From the NCBI GenBank assembly GCA_009746045.1, contig RPFO01000103.1, positions 2,085,857-2,149,856 on the forward strand: a DNA stretch of 64,000 bases, read 5' to 3'. The notes beneath the pieces are model-generated. The model was not told the origin of the DNA, searched no databases, and saw nothing but the letters and a program-made list of their open reading frames with translations. Positions 23,501 through 29,745 of this stretch are shown here, one piece after another. The DNA comes from Mesostigma viride. Taxonomy: Eukaryota > Streptophyta > Mesostigmatophyceae > Mesostigmatales > Mesostigmataceae. A program made the translations under genes and the position numbers. The first letter of the stretch is position 1. The number at the start of each line of letters is the position of its first letter.

Positions 23501-26287
23501 CAGTCTCCGTAACGGATGTCCTTGGTGGGTCGCGACGTAACGGAGGTGCCACGGGGGTGCCTACGTCGGGTGCTTTAGGGAACACTGCCCACGGCGGACC
23601 GATTCCTCACCCTGACAGGGGGCATCCTCCCGGTGGCCGTCCGCCGCCGCTGCAGTACCGTGAGCTAGGCGCTGTGGTCATGGGCGCCGACACGTACGAG
23701 CGCAACAGGTGGCGGGGGGAGGGCGGGGCGCACAGTGACCTGTCGCATAGTGACCTGTTCCTGCGCGGTCCTGGTCTCGGCGGCGCGTCGCCAGATGCCC
23801 TGGGAGGAGCTGGGGCAGGGGGGCAAGCCATGCATTTGGGTGAAGTTCAATCTTGGCCAGACAGCGCCCGCGGGAGAGACATGGATGCAGGAGGCGGGAC
23901 GGCGAGGGATGGGGGAAGGGAAAAGGAGGTGCGTTGGAGAAGAGTGCCGGCCGAGTGGGGCGTCCCACTTGGCGGGGCGGCAGGGCAAGCTGCGGAAGGG
24001 ATGGGCCGGGCTCGACAGGCACCGCCCAGGGACCCTGTGGCCTCCGGGAGGGACACAAATGACTTGTACATGAGAGGTTCCATGGACAAGGGCATGGAGC
24101 ACGGGGGTGGGGGGCGGCGTGACGTCGCCCGGGGTAATCTCTCCTGGGCGCTCGTGCGTGCGGTGGCGGAGGGCCAGGGGTGTACCGGTGGCGCCCTCAC
24201 GCCGCTGGGGGCTGAGTTCCTGTGTGGGCTCATCGGATATGTGCGGGAGAGCCGGGGGGGGGAGTGCGCACAGGTGAGCGCTACGCTTCTCTGCTCTCGT
24301 GTTCAGAACTAAGGTGTGTGTGTGTGTGTGTGTGTGTGTTTGTCATCCACATGTTGATGGCCAGGTGAGCATCTCTTTGTCCACTAGTGATCATTATGGT
24401 CAAGTGTGATTGTGTGCGTGTGTGTGTATTTTATGTACATTCGTGGCCAGGTGAGCCGGTTCCTCAATTGCTGACGACAAAAGGTGTGCTGTGTTCATCA
24501 AAATGCTTTGTTTGCTCTCTATCAAACTCTATCAAACTCTATCAAACTGCTTCTCCGCTGCATCCAAATGCTTTGTTTGTCGGTCCCAGCAGGGGATGAT
24601 CCGCCAAGTGAGCGCGTGTCTCTGTTGTTGTGGGCGACGGGGTAGCTGTCGTTTGTGGCTTTGTGTCTCGAGCATTGTGTGGGCCGCGGCCACGCCATCT
24701 TGCGCGCAGGTGAAGGGGTCGTCGTGGCATCGACAGGGCTGTGCCTGTGTCGCGGCCATCCAGTCGATTGGTAGTGGTGATCTACTCTGTCGGTAGTGGG
24801 CAGGCCATTTCATGGCACAGGTGAGCCGTTTTTTGTACTGCTACCCGCCAACCAGGGTCTCAGTCTTCATGCTCCAGTGCTTTTCACATGATGCCAACAT
24901 AAGCATGTATACTATCATGGTTCAACGGTAAGATAATATCATGGAGAGGGAAGGAGCCGTTCGCTAGGCTGCGGTAGAGAACTGCTGGTTGCTGATTGGT
25001 CATTGCTGATTGGTGATGCTCGACACTTGGCGAGAGTCAGCAGGCAGCGGCGCGGCACGCCCATGCTGCGCTCCCTAGCAACATCCGTTGTGGCCTTTGC
25101 AAGTTTTTTTTTCCTGCTGCCACCGCGACTACCACCACCATGGTGCTGATGTTATTCTTACCAGACACCCGTGTTTAGAGTATAGCTGTAGAGATTTCGA
25201 TTGGGTAGGTTGTTGCTTATCGCAGCTTGTTTTCATCGGTGATGCCTTTCTGGTTTTTGTGTTATACATCGTTCTGAATGGTTAAACATACGGTGCATGC
25301 CCGTGAATGATTATACATTCTGGACTCTCACGTGACAAGTGCCAGTATTCGAGATACGGTTTGCGCATTTGCTTGCTTGCTGACATCTGTGTTTGTTCCC
25401 GCTGACCAACCACCATGCTGCGCAGCTGCTGTCACTTTTGGAGCTTCCAAACTTCCCGACGGAAAAAACCCGGTTCGTCCGCGACCTCATCAAGCAGGTG
25501 AGAGGAGCCAGGGATAGGGATAACAGGGATAACAGGGGTAACAGGGGTAACAGGGGTAACAGGGGTAACAGGGGTAACAGAGGTAACAGGGATAATAGGG
25601 GTGATAGGGATGACAGGTATAATAGGGGTAATAGGGATAACTGGGATAGTAGAGATCAAAGGCCAGTATGTTCGTTCGTTGGCGTGTTTATCGGCAATCA
25701 TCACCACCACCACGGCCGCCGCCGCCACCACCACCACCACCACCACCACCACCACCACCACCACCACCACCACCACCACCACCACCACCACCACCACCAC
25801 CACCGCCGCCGCCGCCGCCGCCGCCGCTGCCGCCACCGCCACCACCATCATCAGTCATCTGCTTTTGTCACAACCGATTTTACAAGGACGTTTTTGTGGC
25901 ATTAGCGCTGTGCTCCAGCTACACTCTTGTATGCTCGTAGATCTGTATAACACAATACTCACTTTGATATAGCAAAATTGGGTTATACATCTGCGCAACA
26001 TTTATAATTTACTATTTGCTGCCTACCTCTTCGATATATATGTTAATGCTACATCAAGCATGTGTCCTTTGGTTATATGTGAGCTAGAACAAGAGAGCAG
26101 CAAATAGGTCCTGCTCAAGCAGCCCAGACCGGGCAACCTAACCATTCCCACGGGCCCCGTACTCCATTTTTCATACGTTCATATTCCATGTCTCCAGGCA
26201 CGTCGGCATAACAAGACGATCTTGGGAGCCAAACTGAGTGGCTACTTGGCGACGCTGATGCCTCGTATTGTGCAACAGAAAGCTTGA
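2788..26287 (+). CDS. INTS6: Integrator complex subunit 6 (10 exons, 5' end outside window)
   Basis: INTS6 belongs to the nuclear Integrator complex, which cleaves nascent snRNAs and other short transcripts; INTS6 helps attach the PP2A phosphatase module. Joining 2788-2894, 4712-4772, 6828-6925, 8575-8740, 10186-11867, 17866-18109, 21285-21338, 22603-24273, 25426-25497 and 26198-26287 gives one open frame of 1414 residues plus stop, with every intron GT..AG and all phases consistent. Landmarks resembling animal INTS6, in the same order: GDPFG followed by [39 protein letters not shown] joined to MGDYQE, and a C-terminal helical segment ([16 protein letters not shown]) matching the INTS6/SAGE1/DDX26B C-terminal domain. 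Exons 5 and 8 carry long low-complexity insertions (about 560 and 557 residues) absent from the 887-residue human protein; parts could be intronic. The N-terminal VWA domain is upstream of the window. Identity rests on recalled family motifs, not a search. Confidence 0.9.
2895..3060 (+). repeat. Exon-edge echo after INTS6 exon 1
   Basis: The exon 1 end plus donor (GGCTGGGCGACCCTTTTGGG then TGCGTT) recurs in decayed form at 3015-3040 (GGCTGGGTGATCCCGTTAGG then CGCGTT) and more weakly at 2946-2960 (CCTGGGCGATTCGTG). See the finding on exon-edge echoes. Confidence 0.5.
3133..3222 (-). other. tRNA-Arg-like / SINE-head-like sequence
   Basis: Read on the - strand it contains a box-A-like GCAGTGGGCTATCGC, a segment GCCTTCGGATCAGGAGACC resembling a TCG anticodon arm, and a near-consensus box B (TGTTCGAATCC). 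A convincing acceptor stem and T stem are missing and the spacing is too long, so it is not a functional tRNA. A degenerate tRNA-derived SINE head in an INTS6 intron is the likeliest reading. Confidence 0.3.
3766..4044 (-). pseudogene. LINE ORF2 C-terminal fragment
   Basis: The conceptual product contains [33 protein letters not shown] and VRRVRADF. It is clearly homologous to the longer copy at 54962-55471 ([31 protein letters not shown]). This is the type of tail found at the end of non-LTR retrotransposon ORF2. It lies in the INTS6 intron between exons 1 and 2, antisense to the gene, and is truncated at both ends. Confidence 0.6.
4215..4285. repeat. 15-bp tandem repeat, 4 copies
   Basis: CCCTCCCTATCAGT units in the INTS6 exon 1-2 intron, with small variants (TGTCAGT, TATCAGG). 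Confidence 0.8.
4712..4772 (+). CDS. INTS6: INTS6 exon 2
   Basis: Acceptor ATGCGCAG, donor GTAAAT at 4773. It completes the split Gly codon and adds 20 residues, [20 protein letters not shown]. The join DPFG-FIKM and the LPYNY motif are the best landmarks for INTS6 in this window. Confidence 0.9.
5122..6363. repeat. 31/32-bp minisatellite, about 39 copies
   Basis: The unit starts GTATGCCGTTATCTTATCC and ends either GTGCACAGCT (32-bp form) or GTCTGCCCT/GTCTGCCGT (31-bp form); the two forms alternate irregularly. No stop occurs in any + frame, so three overlapping 460-500-codon open frames exist that are artefacts. The array fills most of the INTS6 intron between exons 2 and 3 (4773-6827). Confidence 0.96.
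6828..6925 (+). CDS. INTS6: INTS6 exon 3
   Basis: Acceptor GCGCGGCAG before 6828; donor GTAGGT at 6926; ends in phase 2. It encodes 32 residues ending VWQEMEQYL. The spacing between the LPYNY motif of exon 2 and the RYYLPPL motif of exon 4 matches animal INTS6, in which a Trp-containing helix (KWRQSFESYL in my recollection) lies here. Confidence 0.8.
6911..7475 (+). repeat. Exon-edge echo array at INTS6 exon 3 donor
   Basis: Five 66-bp tandem units begin inside the exon: each starts GGAGCAGTACCTGCGGTAGG or a variant, that is, the last 15 bases of exon 3 plus its donor. Three longer copies follow near 7235, 7350 and 7440, which also include the preceding GGCAGGAGATG. Donor state varies: GTAGGT (original, and the copies near 7376 and 7468), TTAGGT (two 66-bp copies) and GTAGTT (other copies). 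Several copies are therefore plausible competing 5' splice sites. Confidence 0.85.
8005..8118. repeat. About 27-bp tandem repeat, 4 copies
   Basis: CCCCCCATCCGCCCTTGCAC units with variants, inside the INTS6 exon 3-4 intron. Confidence 0.8.
8148..8400. repeat. Two short tandem duplications
   Basis: 8148-8262 holds two imperfect copies of about 57 bp (GGTGATACTCCTGATG.. and GGGGATACTCCTAATG.., each ending AGTACTAGTG). 8305-8390 holds three imperfect copies of about 36 bp around GAGGTTATCAATCAAGGGTC. Both are intronic. Confidence 0.7.
8575..8740 (+). CDS. INTS6: INTS6 exon 4
   Basis: Acceptor GTCCCCCCAG, donor GTGGGT at 8741, phase 0 at the end. It completes codon CG|C and gives 55 residues beginning [20 protein letters not shown], which parallels the animal INTS6 stretch around YYLPPLKKAVRMMGAPN. 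The remainder ([19 protein letters not shown]) would correspond to the following helices. Confidence 0.9.
8741..9112 (+). repeat. Exon-edge echo array at INTS6 exon 4 donor
   Basis: The exon end GCCGAGTGGGTGGAGATGAT, then GCGG|GTGGGTGGC, returns in decayed form near 8846 (CCGAGTGGGCAGAGATGCAG), 8930 (GCCGAGTTGAAGGATGTGAT then GCGGGTGGGTGGC), 8990 (GCCGAGTGGGTGGAGGTCAT then GCGCGTGGGTGGC) and 9030 (GTGAGTGGGTAAGGTTATTG). Copies at 8930 and 8990 keep a GTGGGT donor. An AAT/AAC-rich microsatellite lies at 8766-8835. Confidence 0.8.
9790..9965. repeat. About 18-bp tandem repeat, 8-9 copies
   Basis: CAAGGCCATACCCTATG and variants (CCGTACCCTCTG), in the INTS6 exon 4-5 intron. A weak alternative exon candidate (GCTGCTGCCCTGGCTGAC, 9112 onward, after CCCCAG) lies to its left but has no good donor. 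Confidence 0.8.
10186..11867 (+). CDS. INTS6: INTS6 exon 5 (long, low-complexity)
   Basis: Acceptor ACCAAACAG, donor GTACGC at 11868; starts in phase 0 and ends in phase 2. It encodes 560 residues, rich in Ala, Gly, Pro and Ser, with a Ser run followed by an Ala run encoded by ATC/AGC trinucleotide repeats near 11536-11590 and a 24-bp duplication (GCGTTGATGACATCATC) near 11465-11510. The last residues [14 protein letters not shown] match the animal TFRNAYDIPRRNLL motif, fixing the frame. Only about 90 residues separate the corresponding motifs in human INTS6, so most of this exon is either a lineage-specific disordered insertion or partly intronic sequence that happens to be open. Confidence 0.75.
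11868..12200 (+). repeat. Exon-edge echoes at INTS6 exon 5 donor
   Basis: The exon end GATGTCTCCAGGGAGGACCT then GCTGCG|GTACGC is echoed at 11938 (GATGTCTCCCAGGAGGACCT then GCTGGGGCAGGTGG), at 12031 (GATGTCTCATGGAGGAGCTG then ATGCG|GTAGGTGG) and weakly near 12158-12190 (GTGCTTGAGAAGAACCTGCTG). The second copy has a donor at least as good as the one assigned. Confidence 0.8.
12271..17715. repeat. 17-bp minisatellite, about 320 copies (5.4 kb)
   Basis: The unit is CATCATGCCATCACCCA. Variants are single substitutions (TGTCATC, CAACCAC, CCCGCAT, CCTACAT). No + frame contains a stop, so three >1800-codon open frames run through it; these are artefacts of unit composition. The array makes up about 91% of the INTS6 intron between exons 5 and 6 (11868-17865). 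Confidence 0.97.
17866..18109 (+). CDS. INTS6: INTS6 exon 6
   Basis: Acceptor GGCCCCGCAG; donor GTAAGG at 18110. It begins in phase 2 (CG|G) so that ..DLLR continues as [16 protein letters not shown]. It ends HSVPISQ, which matches the HSVPIAQ that precedes MGNYQEY in animal INTS6. The alternative acceptor four bases later (GCAGGCAG) would shift frame and lose the motif. 81 residues. Confidence 0.9.
18110..18250 (+). repeat. Exon-edge echoes at INTS6 exon 6 donor
   Basis: The junction CCCATCAGCCAG|GTAAGGGGG is repeated at 18139 (GCCCATCAGCCAGGGTAGGG), 18180 (GCCCATCAGCCAGGTAAGGG) and 18218 (CATGAGCCAGGTAAGGGGGG). Two of the three copies keep a perfect CAG|GTAAGG donor. Poly-G runs follow each donor. 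Confidence 0.85.
18556..20835. repeat. 39-bp minisatellite, about 58 copies
   Basis: The unit begins CCATTGACTAGGGTAGCCGC and ends CACACCTCGCTACAACAG. It is open on both strands over most of its length because 39 is a multiple of three. There are no unique spacers, so it is not a CRISPR array. It fills most of the INTS6 intron between exons 6 and 7 (18110-21284). Confidence 0.97.
21285..21338 (+). CDS. INTS6: INTS6 exon 7 (54 bp)
   Basis: Acceptor CGCTCACAG, donor GTACGC at 21339, phase 0 at both ends, 18 residues: [24 protein letters not shown] joined to the preceding HSVPISQ reproduces the animal HSVPIAQMGNYQEY motif. Too short to be noticed as an isolated open frame. Confidence 0.9.
22108..22480 (-). 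mobile_element. LINE 3'-end fragment (family with CACGTGACGCAGTCACGTG tail)
   Basis: On the - strand the fragment ends in GTACCCACGTGACGCAGTC followed by an ATTA-rich tail (22085-22110). The stretch around GTGGGCAGGCCACAGAGC and GAGAAGGAGGGAGGGC is shared with 54765-55460. It lies in the INTS6 intron between exons 7 and 8, antisense to the gene. Confidence 0.55.
22603..24273 (+). CDS. INTS6: INTS6 exon 8 (long, low-complexity)
   Basis: Acceptor TTCCAAGCAG, donor GTGAGC at 24274, phase 0 at both ends, 557 residues. It starts [18 protein letters not shown], then a 12-bp tandem repeat encodes Asn/Ala/Thr units (22678-22750), followed by a long Gly/Pro/Arg/Ala-rich, probably disordered stretch. 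The end ([25 protein letters not shown], 24138-24261) looks like the first helices of the INTS6-type C-terminal domain, which continues in exons 9 and 10. Confidence 0.8.
24274..24840 (+). repeat. Repeated donor-like sites downstream of INTS6 exon 8
   Basis: CAGGTGAGC-type sites recur after the true donor (GCACAG|GTGAGC): at 24361 (GGCCAGGTGAGCATC), 24447 (GGCCAGGTGAGCCGG), 24605 (GCCAAGTGAGCGCG), 24707 (GCGCAGGTGAAGG) and 24816 (GGCACAGGTGAGCCG). A GT microsatellite lies at 24313-24340. Confidence 0.65.
25426..25497 (+). CDS. INTS6: INTS6 exon 9
   Basis: Acceptor TGCTGCGCAG, donor GTGAGA at 25498, phase 0 at both ends, 24 residues ending [10 protein letters not shown]. This corresponds to the TRLIFLQNVIKEASRF region of the animal C-terminal domain. 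Confidence 0.85.
25510..25645. repeat. 9-bp repeat (AGGGGTAAC)
   Basis: About 14 imperfect copies of AGGGGTAAC / AGGGATAAC directly after the exon 9 donor in the last INTS6 intron. Confidence 0.85.
25699..25852. repeat. CAC/CCG trinucleotide microsatellite
   Basis: About 27 CAC units flanked by GCC units. It lies wholly within the last INTS6 intron (25498-26197), so the His, Pro, Thr or Val homopolymer frames it creates are not protein. Confidence 0.95.
26198..26287 (+). CDS. INTS6: INTS6 terminal exon 10
   Basis: Acceptor TGTCTCCAG, stop TGA at 26285-26287, 29 residues starting [20 protein letters not shown]. Joined to exon 9 it gives [17 protein letters not shown], parallel to animal INTS6 IKEASRFKKRMLIEQL, and so completes the C-terminal domain. 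No clear polyadenylation signal is seen in the next 500 bases. Confidence 0.85.
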   Translation, partial: ARRHNKTILGAKLSGYLATLMPRIVQQKA

Positions 26288-26850
26288 ATGGAGAAAATGA
26301 GGTTTCAGCCGATTCAATCTGAACAGACGCGCATTTGCAGGCCACATTCTGCACATTCAGCTCGCTTGATATCAGGGGCGCAATGTAGACTGCACCCCGC
26401 TGTCCACCTCCACCTTGTTTTTGAGCTGAGTGTTGAGTCGGCGATACGTGTGTGCGTGGCCGGCTAGTAACAATGAGACAACGTACGTTTGCAGAGGTGC
26501 AAGCTTACATGGTACCTATCATAGAAAATATTGCAGGCAAATCCTATATGTTCATTTTAATTAATGTATAGTCAATGCGATTTCATAAATCTTTCCTCTC
26601 GATCAGAAAACTATTATAGCACTTCCACGACGTTGGAACGTGCCATGCGTCAAGGAACAATTGTCTCAACTGGCTGCCTAAACTTGCTGGGACAATTGGC
26701 AAGTTTCTAAATGTTTAAACTATGGGTTTTTTACTCTTTCATTGCAATGGGACTCTCACACTCCGTAACATTCCCGTTTCAAGCACCGCCATACGACAGA
26801 GCAAAGAGCAGAGTTGCTGCCATTCTCTCCAATTCCCTAGATTCGGACCA
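26288..26850. other. INTS6 3' flank
   Basis: Presumed 3' UTR and AT-rich flank. No gene or repeat is recognised. An AT-rich stretch at 26520-26630 could mark the gene end. Confidence 0.4.
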
Positions 26851-27575
26851 ACAGTACACCAAGGGTAGGTGTGCAGGGGCTTGCGCCAATATAAAACCCT
26901 CTGGCGTAACCCCTGGGCAAGCGGGAGAACCAGGACCTCTTCAAGGTCCTTGTCTGGTGCCGAGACATGGACCCTCACAGTCAAACTCGAGAAAATGCTG
27001 GACGGCGCGGTCACCAACATGCTGCGGTCAATCCGTGTGGGCTATATGCCGCACACGTTCTCAAGGAGGAATTGTACCTAGGCATGCATATATTATCACC
27101 AGCACCATCAAGCAGCGTAGACTGCACCTAGTAGGGCACTTAGCTCGCACCAGCCAGGTAGACACATCTCGTGGCCCCTCCGCCGGGCTGCAACCTGCTC
27201 AGCCGGTCAGGCACCTCACGTGGAACAGGCCCAGCCATGCTAGACGCCGCAAGGCCCGCACTTTCAAGGAGCACCTAGTATAGAGGGCATGGGGGGCCTA
27301 GGCCTCTCCGTGATTTGGAAAATTGGGTGATGGACAAGGTCAAGTGGGCTCAGGTTATAGAGGACAAAGACTCCCATGCCATAGTGGTTAAGCCGCGTGT
27401 TTGCAAGCGCGGGAAGCATGCTAGGCAAGACCGGCCCCTAGGGGCTGGCTCAATCTAGATAGAATAGACCGATAGGATCGTGTGCAACTAGATAGAATAG
27501 ACCGGAAGGATTGTGTGCGATGCACCGAGACTCGCCAACGGGAGCACGAGTTTAATTCATTAATTAATTAATTTA
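26851..27575 (+). pseudogene. LINE reverse-transcriptase 3' fragment
   Basis: Broken frames show SGAETWTLTVKLEKMLDGAV.. (26955-27020) and RRLHLVGHLARTSQVD (27112-27165). The - strand LINE at 36.2-38.0 kb has the same order: LTYGAETWTLTQEPVEQRLV then RRLGLAGHLARTDQVD. This is the region after the reverse transcriptase domain. The fragment ends GGGAGCACGAGTTTAATT followed by an ATTA tail (27545-27580). Confidence 0.7.
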
Positions 27576-28069
27576 GTTAAGGGTAGGTGGGACTATCCGT
27601 ACTCCGCGCCCGCATTATTGGCAAGGAGAAGGGTGGGCTGCCATCTGTGATAAGCACCTTCCCGAGGGGTATGCTTCTATTTTCTCCCCGCGGCCCACTG
27701 CTAGCCAGGGTAGAAGTCCGCAGGTGGAGGTTATTGCCCCCGAGGATTCAGGATAGCCGCTACTGCCTCGTCTGCCATTACAGTAGAGGACAGCTTGGAT
27801 GAGGGTTATTATCCCATCGACCTAGTGACTAAATGGTTGGGGCATCAGTGTTGCATGGGGCATGATGCAGACAATATTAATATTGTAACTTTTGCGTGTA
27901 TTTATTTTTCTAATGAGATTAGCATAGTACTCCGTGGCATGCCCATGCGCATGAGACGCTAGTACTTACTTCGTTAATACCTAAGAATAATTAATTAAGA
28001 ACATACCTCCGTGCTTTGTTTAATTGCCTTTATTTTGCCTGGGCAAGCCACGAGCCACGAGCTACGTAT
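27576..28069. other. Intergenic, nothing recognised
   Basis: Short open frames only. AT-rich patches at 27880-28020. Confidence 0.4.
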
Positions 28070-29665
28070 ACGAGAAGTAGCCATGGCTGACAGCGGCCCC
28101 CATAACTTTCACGTACTTTCAGGCACCAAATTTCGCCGCGGCTATCACAATCGATTCGTCTTTCTAAGGCGCACATGCTGATATATTTTGGCCGAAGCTA
28201 TTACGCAATATTATGGCGATCAAACGCACCTCGATGCAGCGCAGTCTGGCGGCTGTGCTGAGCCCTGAAGCTACGTCTCAGTGCAGCTACACCTCCCGGG
28301 CCCAGATTAAGGCAGCAGTGCCACTAACCAAGCTTAATTAGTGGTATACTCGGCTCCTCCTGCGGCCTCGCCATCGGCATCGCCTGAGCCCAAACGCAGT
28401 CGCCCTGCAGTGCCCGACCCGTCGGAGCTGGGACGAGCACGACTTTGACGTCGGCTAGCCCGGATTTCTTCAACAACCTCCCCGAGAACTCCCGTGATCG
28501 AAGTGAAGCACGTGTTCTATGGCCCGGTCGGCTGGCCTCGCTCATCTTGCACTATGCAAGCTCTTCCACCACCGGCGAGCCGGGCGTCGGCAGCCTCCGG
28601 GAGCCTGGGGCCGGCTCTCCGCTGTGCTTCGGCTGAAACAATTGCAGCATTACAAGCTCGCCCCCACCTTCAGATCAGTCTGGGCCCTCTTTTCCCTCCT
28701 CCAGCTCACCGACGTGGAGCTCTGGGCTCCCCTCCGCCATAACCACCCCACCACCACCACCGCTGTGACCGAAGCCACCTTCCGCTCCCCCTTAAGCCTT
28801 AATTCGAACAGCACGTGACCCCCCTCGCTGCAGCCCCGATGGGAGGCACGCTGACTGCCAAGCTCCCCCTTCTCTCCACGACCTGACACCTCCACCGCTG
28901 CCGCCACCTCCGGCACCCTCCTCGCCGCCACCTCCAAAGCCGGCGCCACCGCCACCACCGATACCATCAAGGACAACGCCTCGACATCGACAAGCGCCTC
29001 AAGGACAACGCTATCACCCATTTGAGTGCCTGCAAAGCACCACAGGCCTCACTGCCCTTCAGGCGGCGAAGGACCTTGCCGCCTGGCCAGCCCCTGCTGG
29101 CCCAGCCGGCGACTGTCTAGGCACCTTCCACCCAGATCTAGACCTGGGCAGCCATGCTGATGAAACACACCACCACCACCATGCACCGGCTCCGCCATCG
29201 CCGCCCAGCTCAAGCAACAGATGCGTAACGTCATTGTCAAGCACTCACTGCATTGTCGACCTGCTGAAAGGTGAGAACTCCGAGAAGCTGGCCATAGTGT
29301 TTGAAAACAAAATCCAATTGCCCCCATGGCCCTCAAGGATTATTCGGTGAGCTCAAGCTGGAGGCTATCCGCCTTCCGCGCTCCCGGGGCAAGGCTGGAC
29401 CGCCCCCGCTGCTGCTCACGTTTGAGCACTTGGCGGACTGAAGCTGCTGTTTCTCAAACGTCGCAAGCGGCTCGTCCGCACGGTAGCTATGGCCGACCTA
29501 CCTCCAGCTTCGGCAGACAGCAGGGAAGAAGCCGCTATACTGGAGGCCGGGCGGTCATCTTGAGTAATAACGTCGACCACAACCCTGGCAGGCCGGACCC
29601 CCGCGCACCACCCCAGCAACCCCAGCCTCAGGGGACTATAGCAACAGTGAGTGTAGAATACTAAG
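28070..29665 (+). pseudogene. L1-like ORF1 element, degenerate copy A
   Basis: Homologous throughout to copy B (33710-35445): shared start (ATGGCGATCAAACGCACC against ATGGCGAGCAAACCCACC), shared middle rich in CACCACC and Pro codons, and shared end (GGCAAGGCTGGACCGCCCCC; a decayed LQLRQ..ARGKPVYWRG-type stretch). The end resembles the C-terminal part of ORF1-like proteins of algal L1-type elements. Frames are broken by many stops and frameshifts. Confidence 0.55.
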
Positions 29666-29745
29666 GCTTAGCGGGCGCGGCCATGTTCATGTACGCATAT
29701 GATAATATGAATTGGGCCAGATTATATGCATTAGCTTAATTATGT

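Noticed and set aside
25505-25545. Homing endonuclease (I-SceI-like) site TAGGGATAACAGGG
   Set aside because: Partial match arising from the 9-bp AGGGATAAC repeat; no endonuclease gene nearby.
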